Positions 8,726 through 18,042 are shown, counted from the stretch's first letter. The stretch: 64,000 nt of DNA from Reyranella soli (GCF_007992495.1 NZ_BKAJ01000057.1:1-64000), one strand, 5' to 3'. The notes: generated from the letters alone by a model not told the origin. Numbers and translations: made by a program.

Positions 8726-9088
8726 ATGAGGGAATTGGCTTTAGTCGTTGCGTTGGTCAGTGGAGGGCTGTCTTTTCCATCGGCAGCGGCCGAACTCAAC
8801 TCGCAGCAGGCGGCATCGCATATCGGGGAGACAGCTACCGTCTGTGGCACTGTCGCTTCCGCCAACTATGCGACCCGCACGAAGGGCCAGTCAACGTTTC
8901 TGAACCTGGACAAGCCCTATCCGAACCAAGTGTTTACCATCATGATCTGGGGCAGCGATCGAGCGAAATTCGGCTCGCCAGAGGTGCAGTATCTGGGGAA
9001 GCGCCTATGCGCGACTGGCCAAATACAATCGTACAAGGGCAAACCCGAGATCGTGGCGAGCGATCCGAGGCAACTCACTTCGAGATAG
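8726..9088 (+). CDS. Secreted OB-fold-like hypothetical protein
   Basis: A 120-residue protein starting MRELALVVALVSGGLSF, with a signal peptide to about residue 22. The mature part resembles small periplasmic OB-fold proteins: HIGETATVCGTVASANYAT, FLNLDKPYPNQVFTIMIWG and KRLCATGQIQSYKGKPEIV, with two cysteines that could form a disulfide. GGGGGAGG precedes the ATG. It is divergent from the broken nuclease gene with about 57 bases between the starts. This OB-fold type is often found near DNA-processing proteins, so a link to the neighbouring nuclease remnant is possible but is inference only. Confidence 0.65.
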   Translation: MRELALVVALVSGGLSFPSAAAELNSQQAASHIGETATVCGTVASANYATRTKGQSTFLNLDKPYPNQVFTIMIWGSDRAKFGSPEVQYLGKRLCATGQIQSYKGKPEIVASDPRQLTSR

Positions 9089-9153
9089 ATCTGATGAGCG
9101 CGGAGGACGCCCCCGAGGAGACCCGGCGTCATGACGTTCTTGGAGCTGACCGT

Positions 9154-9746
9154 ATGATCAGATGGGCAATGATCTATTTGGCTCTGTTTGAATTTGCGTT
9201 GCCGGCCCGAGCGCAGTTGTCGGACTACTGGGAGTCCCGTCTTGTGGCGGCAACCGCCTTAAGGGATGGCGACTACGCGACGGCCATGAAGATCTACCGA
9301 CCGTTAGCAGAACAAGGTGAGCCCACTGCGCTATTCAGTGTCGCCACGATGTATCACCGTGGTGGTCGCGGGGTCCAAAAGGACGTGGGCGAGGCGGTGC
9401 GCTGGTACTCGAAGGCCGCCGAGAAAGGCGATATGCAGGCCCTGATGATCCTTACCAACATGTACATGGTTGGCCCGACGGACCTCGAGACTACTCGAAA
9501 GCCGCGAGATGGTACGAGATGGGAGCTGACAGAGGCGACCCTGCATGCCAGTCCATGCTGGGTCTCTTATATTTCCGGGGGCAGGGAGTTCCACAGGACT
9601 ACGTTCTCGCACACAAATGGCTGAACCTCGCCGCATCCGCTGCGGAGCCAGATGCTGTCGGTTGGCGTGATCAAATTGCCTCGATGATGACCTCCCAACA
9701 GATCGCGGAGGCGCAGCGGTTGGCGCGAGACTGGAAGCCCAAATAG
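9154..9746 (+). pseudogene. Sel1-repeat protein, frameshifted
   Basis: Starts MIRWAMIYLALFEFALPARA (signal peptide) at 9154 after GGAG. Sel1-like repeats follow: DYATAMKIYRPLAEQGEPTA and GVQKDVGEAVRWYSKAAEKG. Near 9490 the frame is lost; the next frame continues DYSKAARWYEMGADRGDP, then GQGVPQDYVLAHKWLNLAAS to a stop at 9746. One extra base around 9489-9494 explains the break. The restored protein would be about 197 residues, a periplasmic Sel1 (helical solenoid) protein of the kind that acts as a protein-interaction scaffold. Confidence 0.75.
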
Positions 9747-9924
9747 TCGCGACCTTCAGCCCTCCATTGACGTCGCTACGGCGCGGGACCCACCCTCGTC
9801 ACCAGCTCTGGCCTGTTGTTTCTGACGTTGCCAACGTCGCGGCGACCTCCCACGCGTCGATCTCCCCCGCGTAGGAATTCATCATCTCGCCTTACGTACT
9901 GCGCTTTTTGACATGGGGAAGACG

Positions 9925-10242
9925 ATGAACAAGGCCAAGGCCATGAGGTGGTTCGGTGGGTTGGTCTTCGCGGCCTTAGTCGTGTACTGGTTCGCGAACA
10001 CTGAAAGTCGCACCGTCGGCAGTTACAGCACGGAGGTGGCCAACCGAGCTGCGACCGGAACGCAAGCCGCTGCTAACGTCATCTCAAGGCCGCGACGAGC
10101 GAGTTGCATGCACTGCAGCGCGCCCGCATGTCGCACAGTGCTAGCATGTGCATGCACAAGACCGCTACGGCCGCCGGCATTACTTTGGAACGATGCGCCA
10201 ACTGCCCGTCGATGCTCCCAGTTCTGCAGCCTGCGGCCGTAG
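9925..10242 (+). CDS. Small membrane-anchored hypothetical protein, probably truncated
   Basis: ATG 9925 follows GGGGAAG; an in-frame ATG at 9913 is the alternative. The N-terminus (AMRWFGGLVFAALVVYWFAN) is one transmembrane segment, then about 30 residues of ordinary soluble sequence. From about residue 55 the composition becomes Arg/Cys/Pro-rich and looks non-coding, and repeat C lies there, so the genuine gene may have lost its 3' end. Family not recognised. Confidence 0.35.
   Translation: MNKAKAMRWFGGLVFAALVVYWFANTESRTVGSYSTEVANRAATGTQAAANVISRPRRASCMHCSAPACRTVLACACTRPLRPPALLWNDAPTARRCSQFCSLRP
10110..10139. repeat. Short dispersed repeat C, copy 2
   Basis: GCACTGCAGCGCGCCCGCAT followed by GTCGCACA matches 3715-3742 at 26 of 28 positions. 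Both copies contain a CTGCAG core. It lies where the preceding small membrane gene loses protein-like character. Confidence 0.5.
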
Positions 10243-10462
10243 CGGCCTGCCTTTCGTCGCCCACTGCGGTAATGACCACCGCCGCCTTGTGCCCTTCCGC
10301 CTGCTGCGCACAGATGTAGACGACTGCTCGTCGCTCTACGCCCGGCCATTCGTCTGCAAGGCCTGCGGCGGTCGCGCCGTCACGTTGTTTGCGGTCGAGG
10401 GCCAAGCCGAGCTGGACATGCTGCGGGCTGAGCTGCTGCCGGGGGCGGACACCATCGCACCT

Positions 10463-10693
10463 TCAAATAACCGGACGCATGACCCCGGCGCTGACCTGAA
10501 GAGGAACGACGCTGCCCACCATGAGCCCGAGCTGGAAAACCGCCAGCCACGCTCCCGATGGCGCCGTTTCCGATCCCCGGTGGGAAAGCACTTCAACCAC
10601 GGTCACGACGAGGAAGGGAATGAGCAACAGCCGAGCGAAATTACTGCGCCGCCGCACTGCGCAATACATGAGCGCTGCTGCCGCCGCGAACAT
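10463..10693 (-). CDS. Small membrane protein
   Basis: A 76-residue protein with three hydrophobic stretches: MFAAAAALMYCAV, FARLLLIPFLVVTVVEVL and WLAVFQLGLMVGSVVPLQV. Positive residues (RRR) lie between the first two, so the first loop is probably cytoplasmic. Plus-strand frames in the same place are Arg- and His-rich and look like shadows, although a plus-strand piece at about 10317-10440 (RPFVCKACGGRAVTLFAVEG) resembles part of a zinc ribbon. No family is recognised. Confidence 0.42.
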   Translation of the reverse strand: MFAAAAALMYCAVRRRSNFARLLLIPFLVVTVVEVLSHRGSETAPSGAWLAVFQLGLMVGSVVPLQVSAGVMRPVI

Positions 10694-10700
10694 CAGTAGA

Positions 10701-10994
10701 ATGCCTCTAGATTGTCCCTTTCACAGCTACGACGACATCATACGCGCTGCCGACGGCCGTCCCGCCGAACCAGAGCAACTGAAACAATTGAACCGATTTG
10801 GGAACAAGGCGCTGTCGCCTGAGGCGCTCTTCAACGCTCTCGAGACGGTTGGTCGCGCTGATGGTGGAAAGTGCGGACCCGGCGCCCCGTCGCACTGGTC
10901 CGGCCCCTGCGCTGCTCAGGAGAGGTCCGACGCCCACCGCGTCACAGGGGTGTTCAGGTGGGAGCCGGACCCGCCAGCTAACAAACGGGGGTAA
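10701..10994 (+). CDS. Small hypothetical protein
   Basis: A 97-residue frame from ATG 10701 (MPLDCPFHSYDDIIRAADG). The middle part (LKQLNRFGNKALSPEALFNA) is amphipathic and protein-like; the C-terminal third is rich in Gly, Pro and Ser. No ribosome binding site of quality precedes the ATG, and the minus strand is also open here, so the call is weak. It starts eight bases beyond the start of the divergent small membrane gene. Function unknown. Confidence 0.38.
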   Translation: MPLDCPFHSYDDIIRAADGRPAEPEQLKQLNRFGNKALSPEALFNALETVGRADGGKCGPGAPSHWSGPCAAQERSDAHRVTGVFRWEPDPPANKRG

Positions 10995-11172
10995 ATTAGC
11001 TAGCATCCCACCAACATCGAGCAAGACAGTTCGTTGCCGCGAGCGTGCGATTTATCAGACGCGATGTCCCTTTCAGTTTTGATTGGAACTCGCATTGCAA
11101 GGCGGGCGTAACGCTTGCGAGCTAGCTGGATCAAAGATCCAGCGTGACCCGTCCCCGGCAGCCCCTCGTGGG

Positions 11173-11366
11173 CTACTTCTGGTCCTGAGCCTTCCAAACC
11201 GTGACAAACAACGGGATCGCGAACGCCGCTAGCACGGCATACAGCAGGCTGCCGACAAAGTCGGTGTCGATGCCAGGTCGATCAATGCAGACGGCAGCAG
11301 CAAGCCGGCCGCGATAAGGCTTGCAACTTGGCAGGCCGACACCAGCGTGTCGGGTGTTTGTTCCAC
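11173..11366 (-). pseudogene. Small two-helix membrane protein, frameshifted
   Basis: From a GTG at 11366 one frame reads MEQTPDTLVSACQ then VASLIAAGLLLPSALID, a first membrane helix. A neighbouring frame continues PGIDTDFVGSLLYAVLAAFA and IPLFVTVWKAQDQK to a stop at 11173, a second helix with a charged end. A single-base change near 11280 joins them into a protein of about 63 residues with two transmembrane segments. No family is recognised. Confidence 0.45.
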
Positions 11367-11845
11367 GATTACCTACCAAGCAGGTCGCGGAAACCGGGTG
11401 GACAGCTCACCCGGCCTCCCCTCCCAACGCGACGCGTCCCTTCATTGCCGGCTCTACTAACTGCCGGCCGCCCATCCACGTTCCACCTTGGAACCGTTCT
11501 TGATCACATCGCGATAGGCTGGCATCGGCTGCAAGATCCTGCTTTGCCGGCTGTCGTCCCGTGTCATTGGTACGAAACCTGACGCGTCCTCGGTCCACGT
11601 CAGATGCAATCGCTTCCACGACCAGCTACCTCACGCACTCCTGACAGCTGCAACGTGAGCCGGAGCGGGTGTCCAGGAGGCGCGGCTTCGCACGGTGGCC
11701 TCTTCGGAAGCTGCAGCGACGCGCCAACGCCCTCCCCAGGCGCTGCAATTCTTGCCGATCATCGACAACTTTAGGCCGCCTCCGCCATTCCTGCAGTAAC
11801 CGTCACACCCATCCAAACCATCGACGTCGTTCGGAGGCGCAGAAG
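11367..11845. other. Stretch without a recognised gene
   Basis: Only short frames of non-protein-like composition occur on either strand. A GGAGG at 11832-11836 at the end of the stretch serves the glycine-rich gene that follows. No clear promoter or hairpin is visible. Confidence 0.4.
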
Positions 11846-12784
11846 GTGAGTATTCAACTAACGACAAGCGATCGTCAGCCCGAGATGCAAGACCGCCGAT
11901 CGTTATCCAGGCGCGTGGCCCGCGCCGTATCGGTCGGCCTTCCGATCACTGCTCTTACTCTTTGCCTAGGGCTCGCTGCGCAGTCAAAACCGCTCTTCCA
12001 ACGTGCCAGCGATAGCCCGGTACTTGCCGAGGCGGTGTTGGACAGCGCTGCAATTAATGAGTGCCAAGGTAATAGCGGTGGCGGTAACGGCGGTGGTAAT
12101 GGCGGCGGCAACGGCGGTGGTAACGGCGGCGGAGCCGGAGGCGGGAACGGCGGCGGTGCTGGCGGAGCCGGTGCAGGCGCCGGCGGTGGTGCTGGTGCCG
12201 GAGGCGGCGGAGCTGGATCTGGTGGCGCCGGGGGTGGCGGTGCCGGAGGTGGCGGCGCGGGAGCTGGAGCTGCTGGTGGTGCCGGTGCGGGAGGAGCTGG
12301 AGCTGGTGCCGGAGCTGGTGGCGCCGGAGGTGGCGGTGCCGGAGGCGGGGGTGGCGGAAGTGGAGCAGCCGGCGGGGCCGGCGGAAGCGGTGCGGGTGGC
12401 GGCGGCTCAGGCGGTTCCGCTGCGGCCAGCGCAGGCAATGGCGCAACGGGTGCCGGCGTGGGTGTTAGCAGCGGTGGAAACGGAGGCGTTGGCGCGCCGA
12501 GTGCAGTCGGTCCCCTTGCCGGTCCTCCCAGCCTGGGCATTGCCACAGGCAGTGGCGCATCCAACGGGGCGGCGGCGAATGGGGCGGCCTCGGGGGCGGA
12601 TGGCTCGTTCGCGGGGTCTGGGGGGTGGTCGTGGGCCGACTTCATGGCGGCCGCTTCCCGTGAGGAAACGCCCCGCGCCTACCAGTTGCGTGCAGTGTAC
12701 TTCAGCCGCGACCAGTTTAAGAGTTCAGCAGACTGCCTAACCGCAGCGTACAGCCAGCGATTGCCGCTTGAGGTTTGTCGCTGA
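11846..12784 (+). CDS. Secreted glycine/alanine-rich low-complexity protein
   Basis: A 312-residue protein. The GTG at 11846 is preferred because GGAGG lies nine bases before it; an in-frame ATG at 11885 is the alternative. Residues about 22-50 form a signal peptide (AVSVGLPITALTLCLGLAAQ). Residues about 75-210 are almost only Gly, Ala, Asn and Ser in short G-rich repeats. The C-terminal 50 residues are ordinary sequence with an acidic/aromatic part and two cysteines, including DFMAAASREETP and CLTAAYSQRLPLEVC. The layout (signal peptide, flexible G-rich linker, small Cys-bearing domain) suggests an exported surface or matrix protein. No enzyme motif is visible. Confidence 0.7.
   Translation: MSIQLTTSDRQPEMQDRRSLSRRVARAVSVGLPITALTLCLGLAAQSKPLFQRASDSPVLAEAVLDSAAINECQGNSGGGNGGGNGGGNGGGNGGGAGGGNGGGAGGAGAGAGGGAGAGGGGAGSGGAGGGGAGGGGAGAGAAGGAGAGGAGAGAGAGGAGGGGAGGGGGGSGAAGGAGGSGAGGGGSGGSAAASAGNGATGAGVGVSSGGNGGVGAPSAVGPLAGPPSLGIATGSGASNGAAANGAASGADGSFAGSGGWSWADFMAAASREETPRAYQLRAVYFSRDQFKSSADCLTAAYSQRLPLEVCR
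12070..12420. repeat. GC-rich simple-sequence tract (GGN/GCN codons)
   Basis: Imperfect short tandem units of the GGC-GGT-GGA and GGAGCTGGT kind encode the Gly/Ala tract of the secreted protein. Because of the tract, other frames on both strands stay open as Pro-, His- or Val-rich sequences. Such DNA is prone to slippage, so length differences between strains are likely. Confidence 0.75.
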
Positions 12785-12805
12785 CGCGAATTGCGTCACA
12801 TAACG

Positions 12806-13365
12806 TCACCGGACCGCTGGCTGAAGTTGTGCCTTGTCAATGAATACGGAAAGTTCGGCATCAGTGATGGTCTTACCCAGTGGTGCGCAGAGGATGCCGC
12901 CGGTCAGCGCGTCGTATCCGCCGCGTTGCGGTCTGCCCACGCGCCGGAACCCGATGCAGGTCCGGCCCGCCTTGCCATCCTTGAAACTGACGTAGTCGGC
13001 ATCTTTGTAGCGAGCGACCGGCGAGACCTGCGCGACCGACTTACCATACTCAAATATCCCTTTTACGAAGTCTGCCGTCGTCTCGTCGGTGGAAAGATAA
13101 GAGAAACTGTTTTGAGCCTCCCACAGGAAGAGGTGGGCGTAATAGCCGTCCCGGCTTGTTCCAACGCGGCCCACTGACGGAGGACGCCAATGCTCCCTTC
13201 GCTCGTTATGACGTTGGTCGCTCGGCATTTTCGCCCCGCCCAAGCAGCAATGCGTGATTGCCGGCAGTCTATGTCCGACCAGATGTATTGCCGCGCCTGA
13301 GCGGCGACAGTTTTTGTGGCAAGAAAGAAGAGCATGCAGCACGCCATCGTTGTGACGATGCGCAT
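12806..13365 (-). pseudogene. Secreted protein of an uncharacterised family, frameshifted
   Basis: From ATG 13365 the protein starts MRIVTTMACCMLFFLATKTV with a signal peptide, then RQYIWSDIDCRQSRIAAW. The frame is lost near 13160; another frame continues DGYYAHLFLWEAQNSFSYL, DADYVSFKDG, TCIGFRRVG and ends at 12806. The part with TCIGF followed by a Cys (ILCAPLGKTITDAE) resembles the secreted protein at 53756-54328 (QCIGFVRNG, AAFCRETSTPIPTAE), so the two are probably distant paralogues. Function unknown. Confidence 0.7.
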
Positions 13366-13711
13366 GGCCGGTCCTCATTTTAAAGTATGACCCTGCCATA
13401 AACCTGGAATGTACTTCTAGGTTCCAGATCCGGCTAACTCGTCGGCCCGCAGTGAGGGCGCTCGCACCTCTCAGCGCTGTAGGCGCGCGTTCGATTAGCG
13501 GCAGTTGCGTCCGCTACCTACACTGTGCTGGAACCGCTGGTCAGCGATATTCCTCAAGGCGTCGTTTCTAACGCCGCTCTTCCTGCAGCCTGAGGGCGGC
13601 CTTCTCGCCGAACAGCCGTTTGTTTAGTCGAACGGCAGACCGAGGCTGGCGCGGATAGGCGTGTGTAAGCCGTTTCTGCTAAACTCAGGCTCGAGTGGGT
13701 GGGGTGAGCCG
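13366..13711. other. Stretch without a recognised gene
   Basis: Between the broken secreted protein and the broken response regulator no protein-like frame, hairpin or promoter stands out on either strand. A GGGGTGAG near the right end is the ribosome binding site of the next gene. Confidence 0.4.
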
Positions 13712-14133
13712 ATGCAAAGCAGCGGTCGTGCGCGGCACGGAGGCCGGGTACTCGTCTGTGACGACAACCTGTTGATGGCTGAGGTCGTGGCTGAGTTCTG
13801 AGCGAGTGCGGCCTCGAGCCGATGGGTCCTGTCGGCCGGTTGGAAAGCGCCATGCAAATGGCCCGCGAGCGTGCGCTCGACGGCGCCATCCTGGACATCA
13901 ACCTCAATGGCCGGCCGTGTTTCCCGGTCTGCGCCATCCTGTCAGCAAGGCGCATTCCATTCGTTTTCCTCACCGGCTATCCCGACGCGGCGGTTCCGAC
14001 CGAATACCGGGGGGCTCCCTTGATTGCCAAGCCCTTCGAGCCGGATGAGCTGATGGAAATGTTGGCGCGTATGCTGGATCTGCCGCAGGACTGGCCGCTA
14101 CCGGAGCAACGCCAATCTAGCGTCCGGCATTGA
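13712..14133 (+). pseudogene. Response regulator receiver domain, frameshifted
   Basis: From ATG 13712, behind GGGGTGAG, the frame reads GGRVLVCDDNLLMAEVVAEF and stops at a TGA at 13799. Adding one C restores FLSECGLEPMGPVGRLESAM, and the frame then runs intact to 14133. The receiver domain landmarks are present: acidic pair DD, phospho-acceptor Asp in GAILDINLNG, Thr in FVFLTGYPD and Lys in LIAKPFEPDEL. The restored protein would be a single-domain regulator of about 140 residues. No histidine kinase lies nearby. The neighbouring cyclase remnants suggest a former signalling locus. Confidence 0.8.
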
Positions 14134-14273
14134 TGCCACCAGTGCTCCTGCGACGACCAGCTCAGCGACACCGCCGATAGGCATGCGCGCCAGGCGAGGC
14201 CCCCAAGTCGCCGCAGTAGGTCTGTTGCGTGGCTCCCATAGTAGCCCTACGATTTCAGCATCGATCTAGGGGG

Positions 14274-16069
14274 ATGCCGTTGGCGTGAGCAGCGCAAACT
14301 GGCGGCAATCGTTGCTGCTGACGTCGTCGGCTACTCCCGCCTAATGGGGCGCGATGAGAGCAGTACTTTGGCGCGCCTGCGCAAGAACCGGTCTGAACAC
14401 CTCGATCCCGTTCTGGCCAAATACGGGGGCCGGCTGGTCAAGCTGACCGGCGACGGTGCCCTGGTCGAGTTCGGCAGTGCCGTTGATGCGCTAAGTGCCT
14501 CCATCGAGTTCCAGCAAGCCATGGCCGAGGCTAACCGCGACCAGTCACAGGACACCGCTCTGGTGTTCCGCATGGGCCTGCACCTGGGCGACCTTATCGT
14601 GGACGGAAACGACCTCTACGGAGATGGCGTGAATGTCGCTGCTCGGCTTGAGGCGGAAGCTCCGACCGGAGGCATTGTGATCTCGAGGACGGTTCATGAA
14701 GCCGTGACGGGCCGGTTGAAGGCGACTTTTGACGATCTGGGCAATCTTGCCCTGAAGAACATCGATCGCCCCGTTCAGGCATTCAGCGTTAGGTGGAAGC
14801 CATCGGATTGGCAACTGCCGGTGACATCAGGTGCAACTATCACGCCCTCGATCGCGCCGCAGGCACCGCTGTCACTGCCCGACAAGCCCTCCATCGCCGT
14901 CCTTCCGTTCCAGAACATGAGCGCCGATCCGGAGCAGGAGTACTTTGCGGACGGAATGGTCGAGGACATCATCACTGCATTGTCCCGAACCAAGGCCCTG
15001 TTCGTGATCGCGCGGAACTCCACCTTCTCATACAAGGGCAAGTCTCCCGACATCAGACAAGTAGGGCGTGAACTCGGCGTCCGCTACGTCCTGGAAGGCA
15101 GCGTCCGCAAGGCGGGGGCAAGAGTTCGGATCACTGGCCAGCTCATCGATGCCCAGTCGGGCGCGCACTTGTGGGCAGATCGCTTTGATGGCGCACTGGA
15201 GGACATCTTCGATCTGCAGGATCAGATTGTCAGTCGCGTCGTTGGTGAGATTGCGCCAGCTGTCGCAGAAGCAGAGATCAGCCGCGCTACGCGCAAGGTC
15301 GGCAACCTCGAGGCCTACGATTACTACCTCCGAGGCCTTGCTGCCTTGCCAGGCTACAGTCGAGAAAATCTGGATGAAGCACAGACTTTGCTCCTAAGGC
15401 GGTAGAGGTTGACCCAAAACTGGCCATAGCGTGGGCGACGGAGGCCTTCCGTTGTGTAGCCACCAAGTCTATGGCGCGCGACAGTAACCCCACGCAGAAC
15501 GAGGCCGCAGCTGAGAATGCATCACGTACCGCTCTGCGCCGGATCGACATGACGCCCGAGTGCTTGCGTTTTCGGGACACTCCCTAGGGTTCGTTTGCAG
15601 GCATTATGAAGAGGGAGCGGCACTGCTTGAGGAGGCTGTCCAACTTGACCCTAATCTCGCCGTTGGCTGGATCTGGCGCGGCACAAATCGCAACCGGTTT
15701 GGCCAACCAGAACTGGCGATAGCGGATCTCCAGCGTGCCATACGACTGAGTCCGCGAGACGCCTTTATGTTTTTGGCGCATGGCCAGATGGCAGCAGCGC
15801 ACTTCATCGCCGGTCGCTACGACGAGGCGGTCAGCTGGGCCGAGAATTCACTCAGATTATTACCTCATCACGTAACAGCGCACCGCGTTTTGGTTGCAGT
15901 GCTCGCGCTCGCGGGCCGAGATGAGGCAGCACGAAGAGCTTGGATTACACACCGGCAGTTCGATCCAGAGACACGGCTCTCGACGCTCGCACAACGGCTC
16001 GCGATCGCTGATGAGTCAGCTCTAGCGAAGTTCGGCCAAGGCCTGCGGATTGCAGGGATGCCCGAATGA
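14274..16069 (+). pseudogene. Class III nucleotidyl cyclase with TolB-like and TPR regions, frameshifted
   Basis: Parts in order: cyclase domain starting QRKLAAIVAADVVGYSRLMG, with KLTGDGALVEF and YGDGVNVAARLE; a TolB-like region (DKPSIAVLPFQNMS, YFADGMVEDIITALSR); then a TPR-like C-terminal half ending at 16069. The first metal-binding Asp (AADVVGYS) lies before any good start in its frame; adding one base near 14291 would join it to ATG 14274. A missing A near 15396 ends the frame early at 15405, and a missing G near 15560 breaks it again. Restored, it is a full-length cyclase of about 600 residues. Its last bases overlap the next cyclase start (ATGA at 16066). Confidence 0.8.
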
Positions 16070-17400
16070 CCGAGCAACGCCGCCTCGCTGCGATCCTGGT
16101 GGCCGATGTGGTGGGCTACTCGAAGCTCATGGGCAGCGACGAGGCCGGAACACTGGCTCAGCTGGAAGCACTGCGAACGGAGAACATCGAGCCCCACATA
16201 GCCAAGCACGCCGGACGGCTGTTCGGCGACGTCGTGGTCCAGGGCGACGAACTGATGGGCGATGGGGTGAACGTTGCGGCTCGTGTCGAGGGCATCGCGG
16301 AGCCCGGTGGCGTCGCCATCACACGCGCGGTGCATGAGCAGGTGCGAGACAAGCTCGATCTTGGCTTCGTGGACAAGGGCGCGATCGAGCTGAAGAACAT
16401 CCGGCGCCCGGTGCAGGTTTTCGTGATGGGAGGAACGAAGATCGACAACCAGGCGACTGCTTCTGCGTTGCCCGACAAGCCCTCGATAGCGGTGCTGCCA
16501 TTCCAGAACATGAGCGGCGAACCCGAGCAAGAGTACTTCGCCGATGGGATCGTCGAGGACATCATCACCGCGCTGTCGCGTAACAAGGGGCTGTTCGTGA
16601 TCGCGCGCAACTCCTCCTTTACCTACAGAGGCAAGCCGGTTGACGTGCGGCAAGTCGGACGGAACCTCGGCGTCCGCTACGTGCTTGAGGGAAGTGTTCG
16701 CAAGGCGGGCAACAAGGTCAGGCTGACTGGCCAGCTCGTCGAGGCAGCGACTGGCACCCATGTTTGGGCTGACCGGTTCGACGGCGCGCTCGACGACATT
16801 TTCGACATGCAGGACCGCATTGCGTCAGGCGTAGTGGTTGCCATGCAGCCCACACTTGTGCAGGCCGAGATAGAACGCTCGCGCCGTAAGCCAACCGCGA
16901 GCTTGGTAGCCTACGATTATTATTTGCGGGGCAGGGCGCAAGTCGCCAAATACACGCGCGAGGCCGACGACGAAGCGATTGCACTATTTCGAAAGGCCGT
17001 AGAGCTTGATCCCGAGTGGGCACTGCCGCTCGCCTTCGCGGCCGAGTGCTTCAAGCGGAGGGTGGAATGGGGCTGGAGTACCGACAACCCAAGCGACCTT
17101 GCAGAAGCAGCGAAGTCAGCTCGCCGAGCTATGGGCGTCGACAATAGCGATCCGCAGGCACTTGCTCTGGCGGGATCGGCCTTAATGTTAACGAGCCCCG
17201 AGGAAGCAGCTAACTTGCTGGATCGGGCCATTGCCTCCGATCCAAATCATTTTAGTGCATGGAACTGGCGGGGCTGGGTAGCGCTCGTGCTTGGCGAGAA
17301 TGACGCTGCAAGGTATTTCGAGAGTGCCCTACGTCTAAGTCCAGCTTTCCCCGGCCGCTACTGGTCGGCATGGTGGCGTTCCGTCGTGACACTGGACCCA
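16066..17400 (+). pseudogene. Second class III nucleotidyl cyclase, internally deleted and 3' truncated
   Basis: Starts MTEQRRLAAILVADVVGYSK at 16066, overlapping the upstream paralogue's stop. At about 16224 the sequence jumps from HAGRLF directly to GDVVVQGDELMGDGVN; compared with the upstream copy about 49 residues are missing, including the GDG loop with the second metal-binding Asp, yet the frame is kept. A TolB-like region (DKPSIAVLPFQNMSGEPEQE) and TPR-like repeats follow. After about 17350 similarity to cyclases stops, and the open frame continues to 18210 only as antisense of a dehydrogenase remnant. Cyclase activity is very unlikely. Confidence 0.75.
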
Positions 17401-18042
17401 ACGTCGATCCGTCAATCGCCAGCTTTGCGCGCGGTTGCGCGCGGTCAGGATGGCGCCGGGCGCCAGGTTGTTCACCGTGACGCCCTGACCGCCAAACTGG
17501 CGCGCCAGATTCCATGCCCAGTTGAGCTGCGCTGCCTTGGTCCCGGCATAGACCATCATCTGCGGATGTGGGCGGACCTGCTGCACGCTGCCGATCGTCA
17601 CGACGCGACCCCAGCCGCGAGCACCCATGGGCGCAACCAGGGCCTGCAACAATTCCAGCGGGCTGCGCAGGTTGACCGCGATCTGCCGGTCGAACCGCTC
17701 GCGCGTGATGGCCTGGTACGGCTCGGGCAGCTCGATGGAGGCGTTCAACACCAGGATATCGACCGGCGACCAGGCCGTGACCGCCGCGGCCAAACCGTGC
17801 CCCGCATCATCCAGGGCAAAGTCCTGGCCGAACGCGCGCGCCGTGCCGCCGCTCTCCTCGACCTGCCGCACCACGTCGTCGGCGTCGGCTGCTTCCTCGG
17901 CGGTGCCGGCATGATGGATGGCCAGCCGGGCTCCGGCACCGGCCAGGGCGAGAGCGATGGCGCGGCCGATTTCGCGGCGGGCCCCTGTTACCAGAGCCGT
18001 TCGGTTGGTCAGGCGAAAACGGTCGAACATATTCGGCAGCAT
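17335..18042 (-). pseudogene. Short-chain dehydrogenase/reductase, 3' truncated
   Basis: From ATG 18042 it reads as an SDR: nucleotide-binding TALVTGARREIGRAIAL, DILVLNASIE (the NNAG position), serine in VVTIGSVQQV, catalytic YAGTK near residues 165-169, and VTVNNLAPGAILTARNRAQ near 188-206. After that the sequence is unrelated and the frame runs on to 17335, so the last 40-50 residues of a normal SDR are lost. The break falls at a tandem TTGCGCGCGG repeat next to the cyclase remnant, pointing to one rearrangement that truncated both genes. Confidence 0.75.
17425..17444. repeat. Tandem TTGCGCGCGG pair at a gene junction
   Basis: Two exact copies of TTGCGCGCGG lie side by side where recognisable SDR sequence ends, about 30-80 bases beyond the end of recognisable cyclase sequence. 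They may mark a recombination or deletion point. Confidence 0.55.

Noticed and set aside
10148-10699. A plus-strand frame of about 180 codons with a piece resembling a zinc ribbon (RPFVCKACGGRAVTLFAVEG)
   Set aside because: Only that short piece is protein-like; the rest is Arg/His-rich and opposes a better membrane-protein frame, so no full gene is called.
12060-12420. Possible CRISPR-like or satellite array
   Set aside because: The units are 6-15 base codon-level repeats without constant repeats and unique spacers; they encode a Gly/Ala tract.
11875-12645. A proline-rich frame on minus, complementary to the glycine-rich gene
   Set aside because: Pro codons (CCN) are simply the complement of Gly codons (GGN); the plus-strand protein has a signal peptide and a ribosome binding site.
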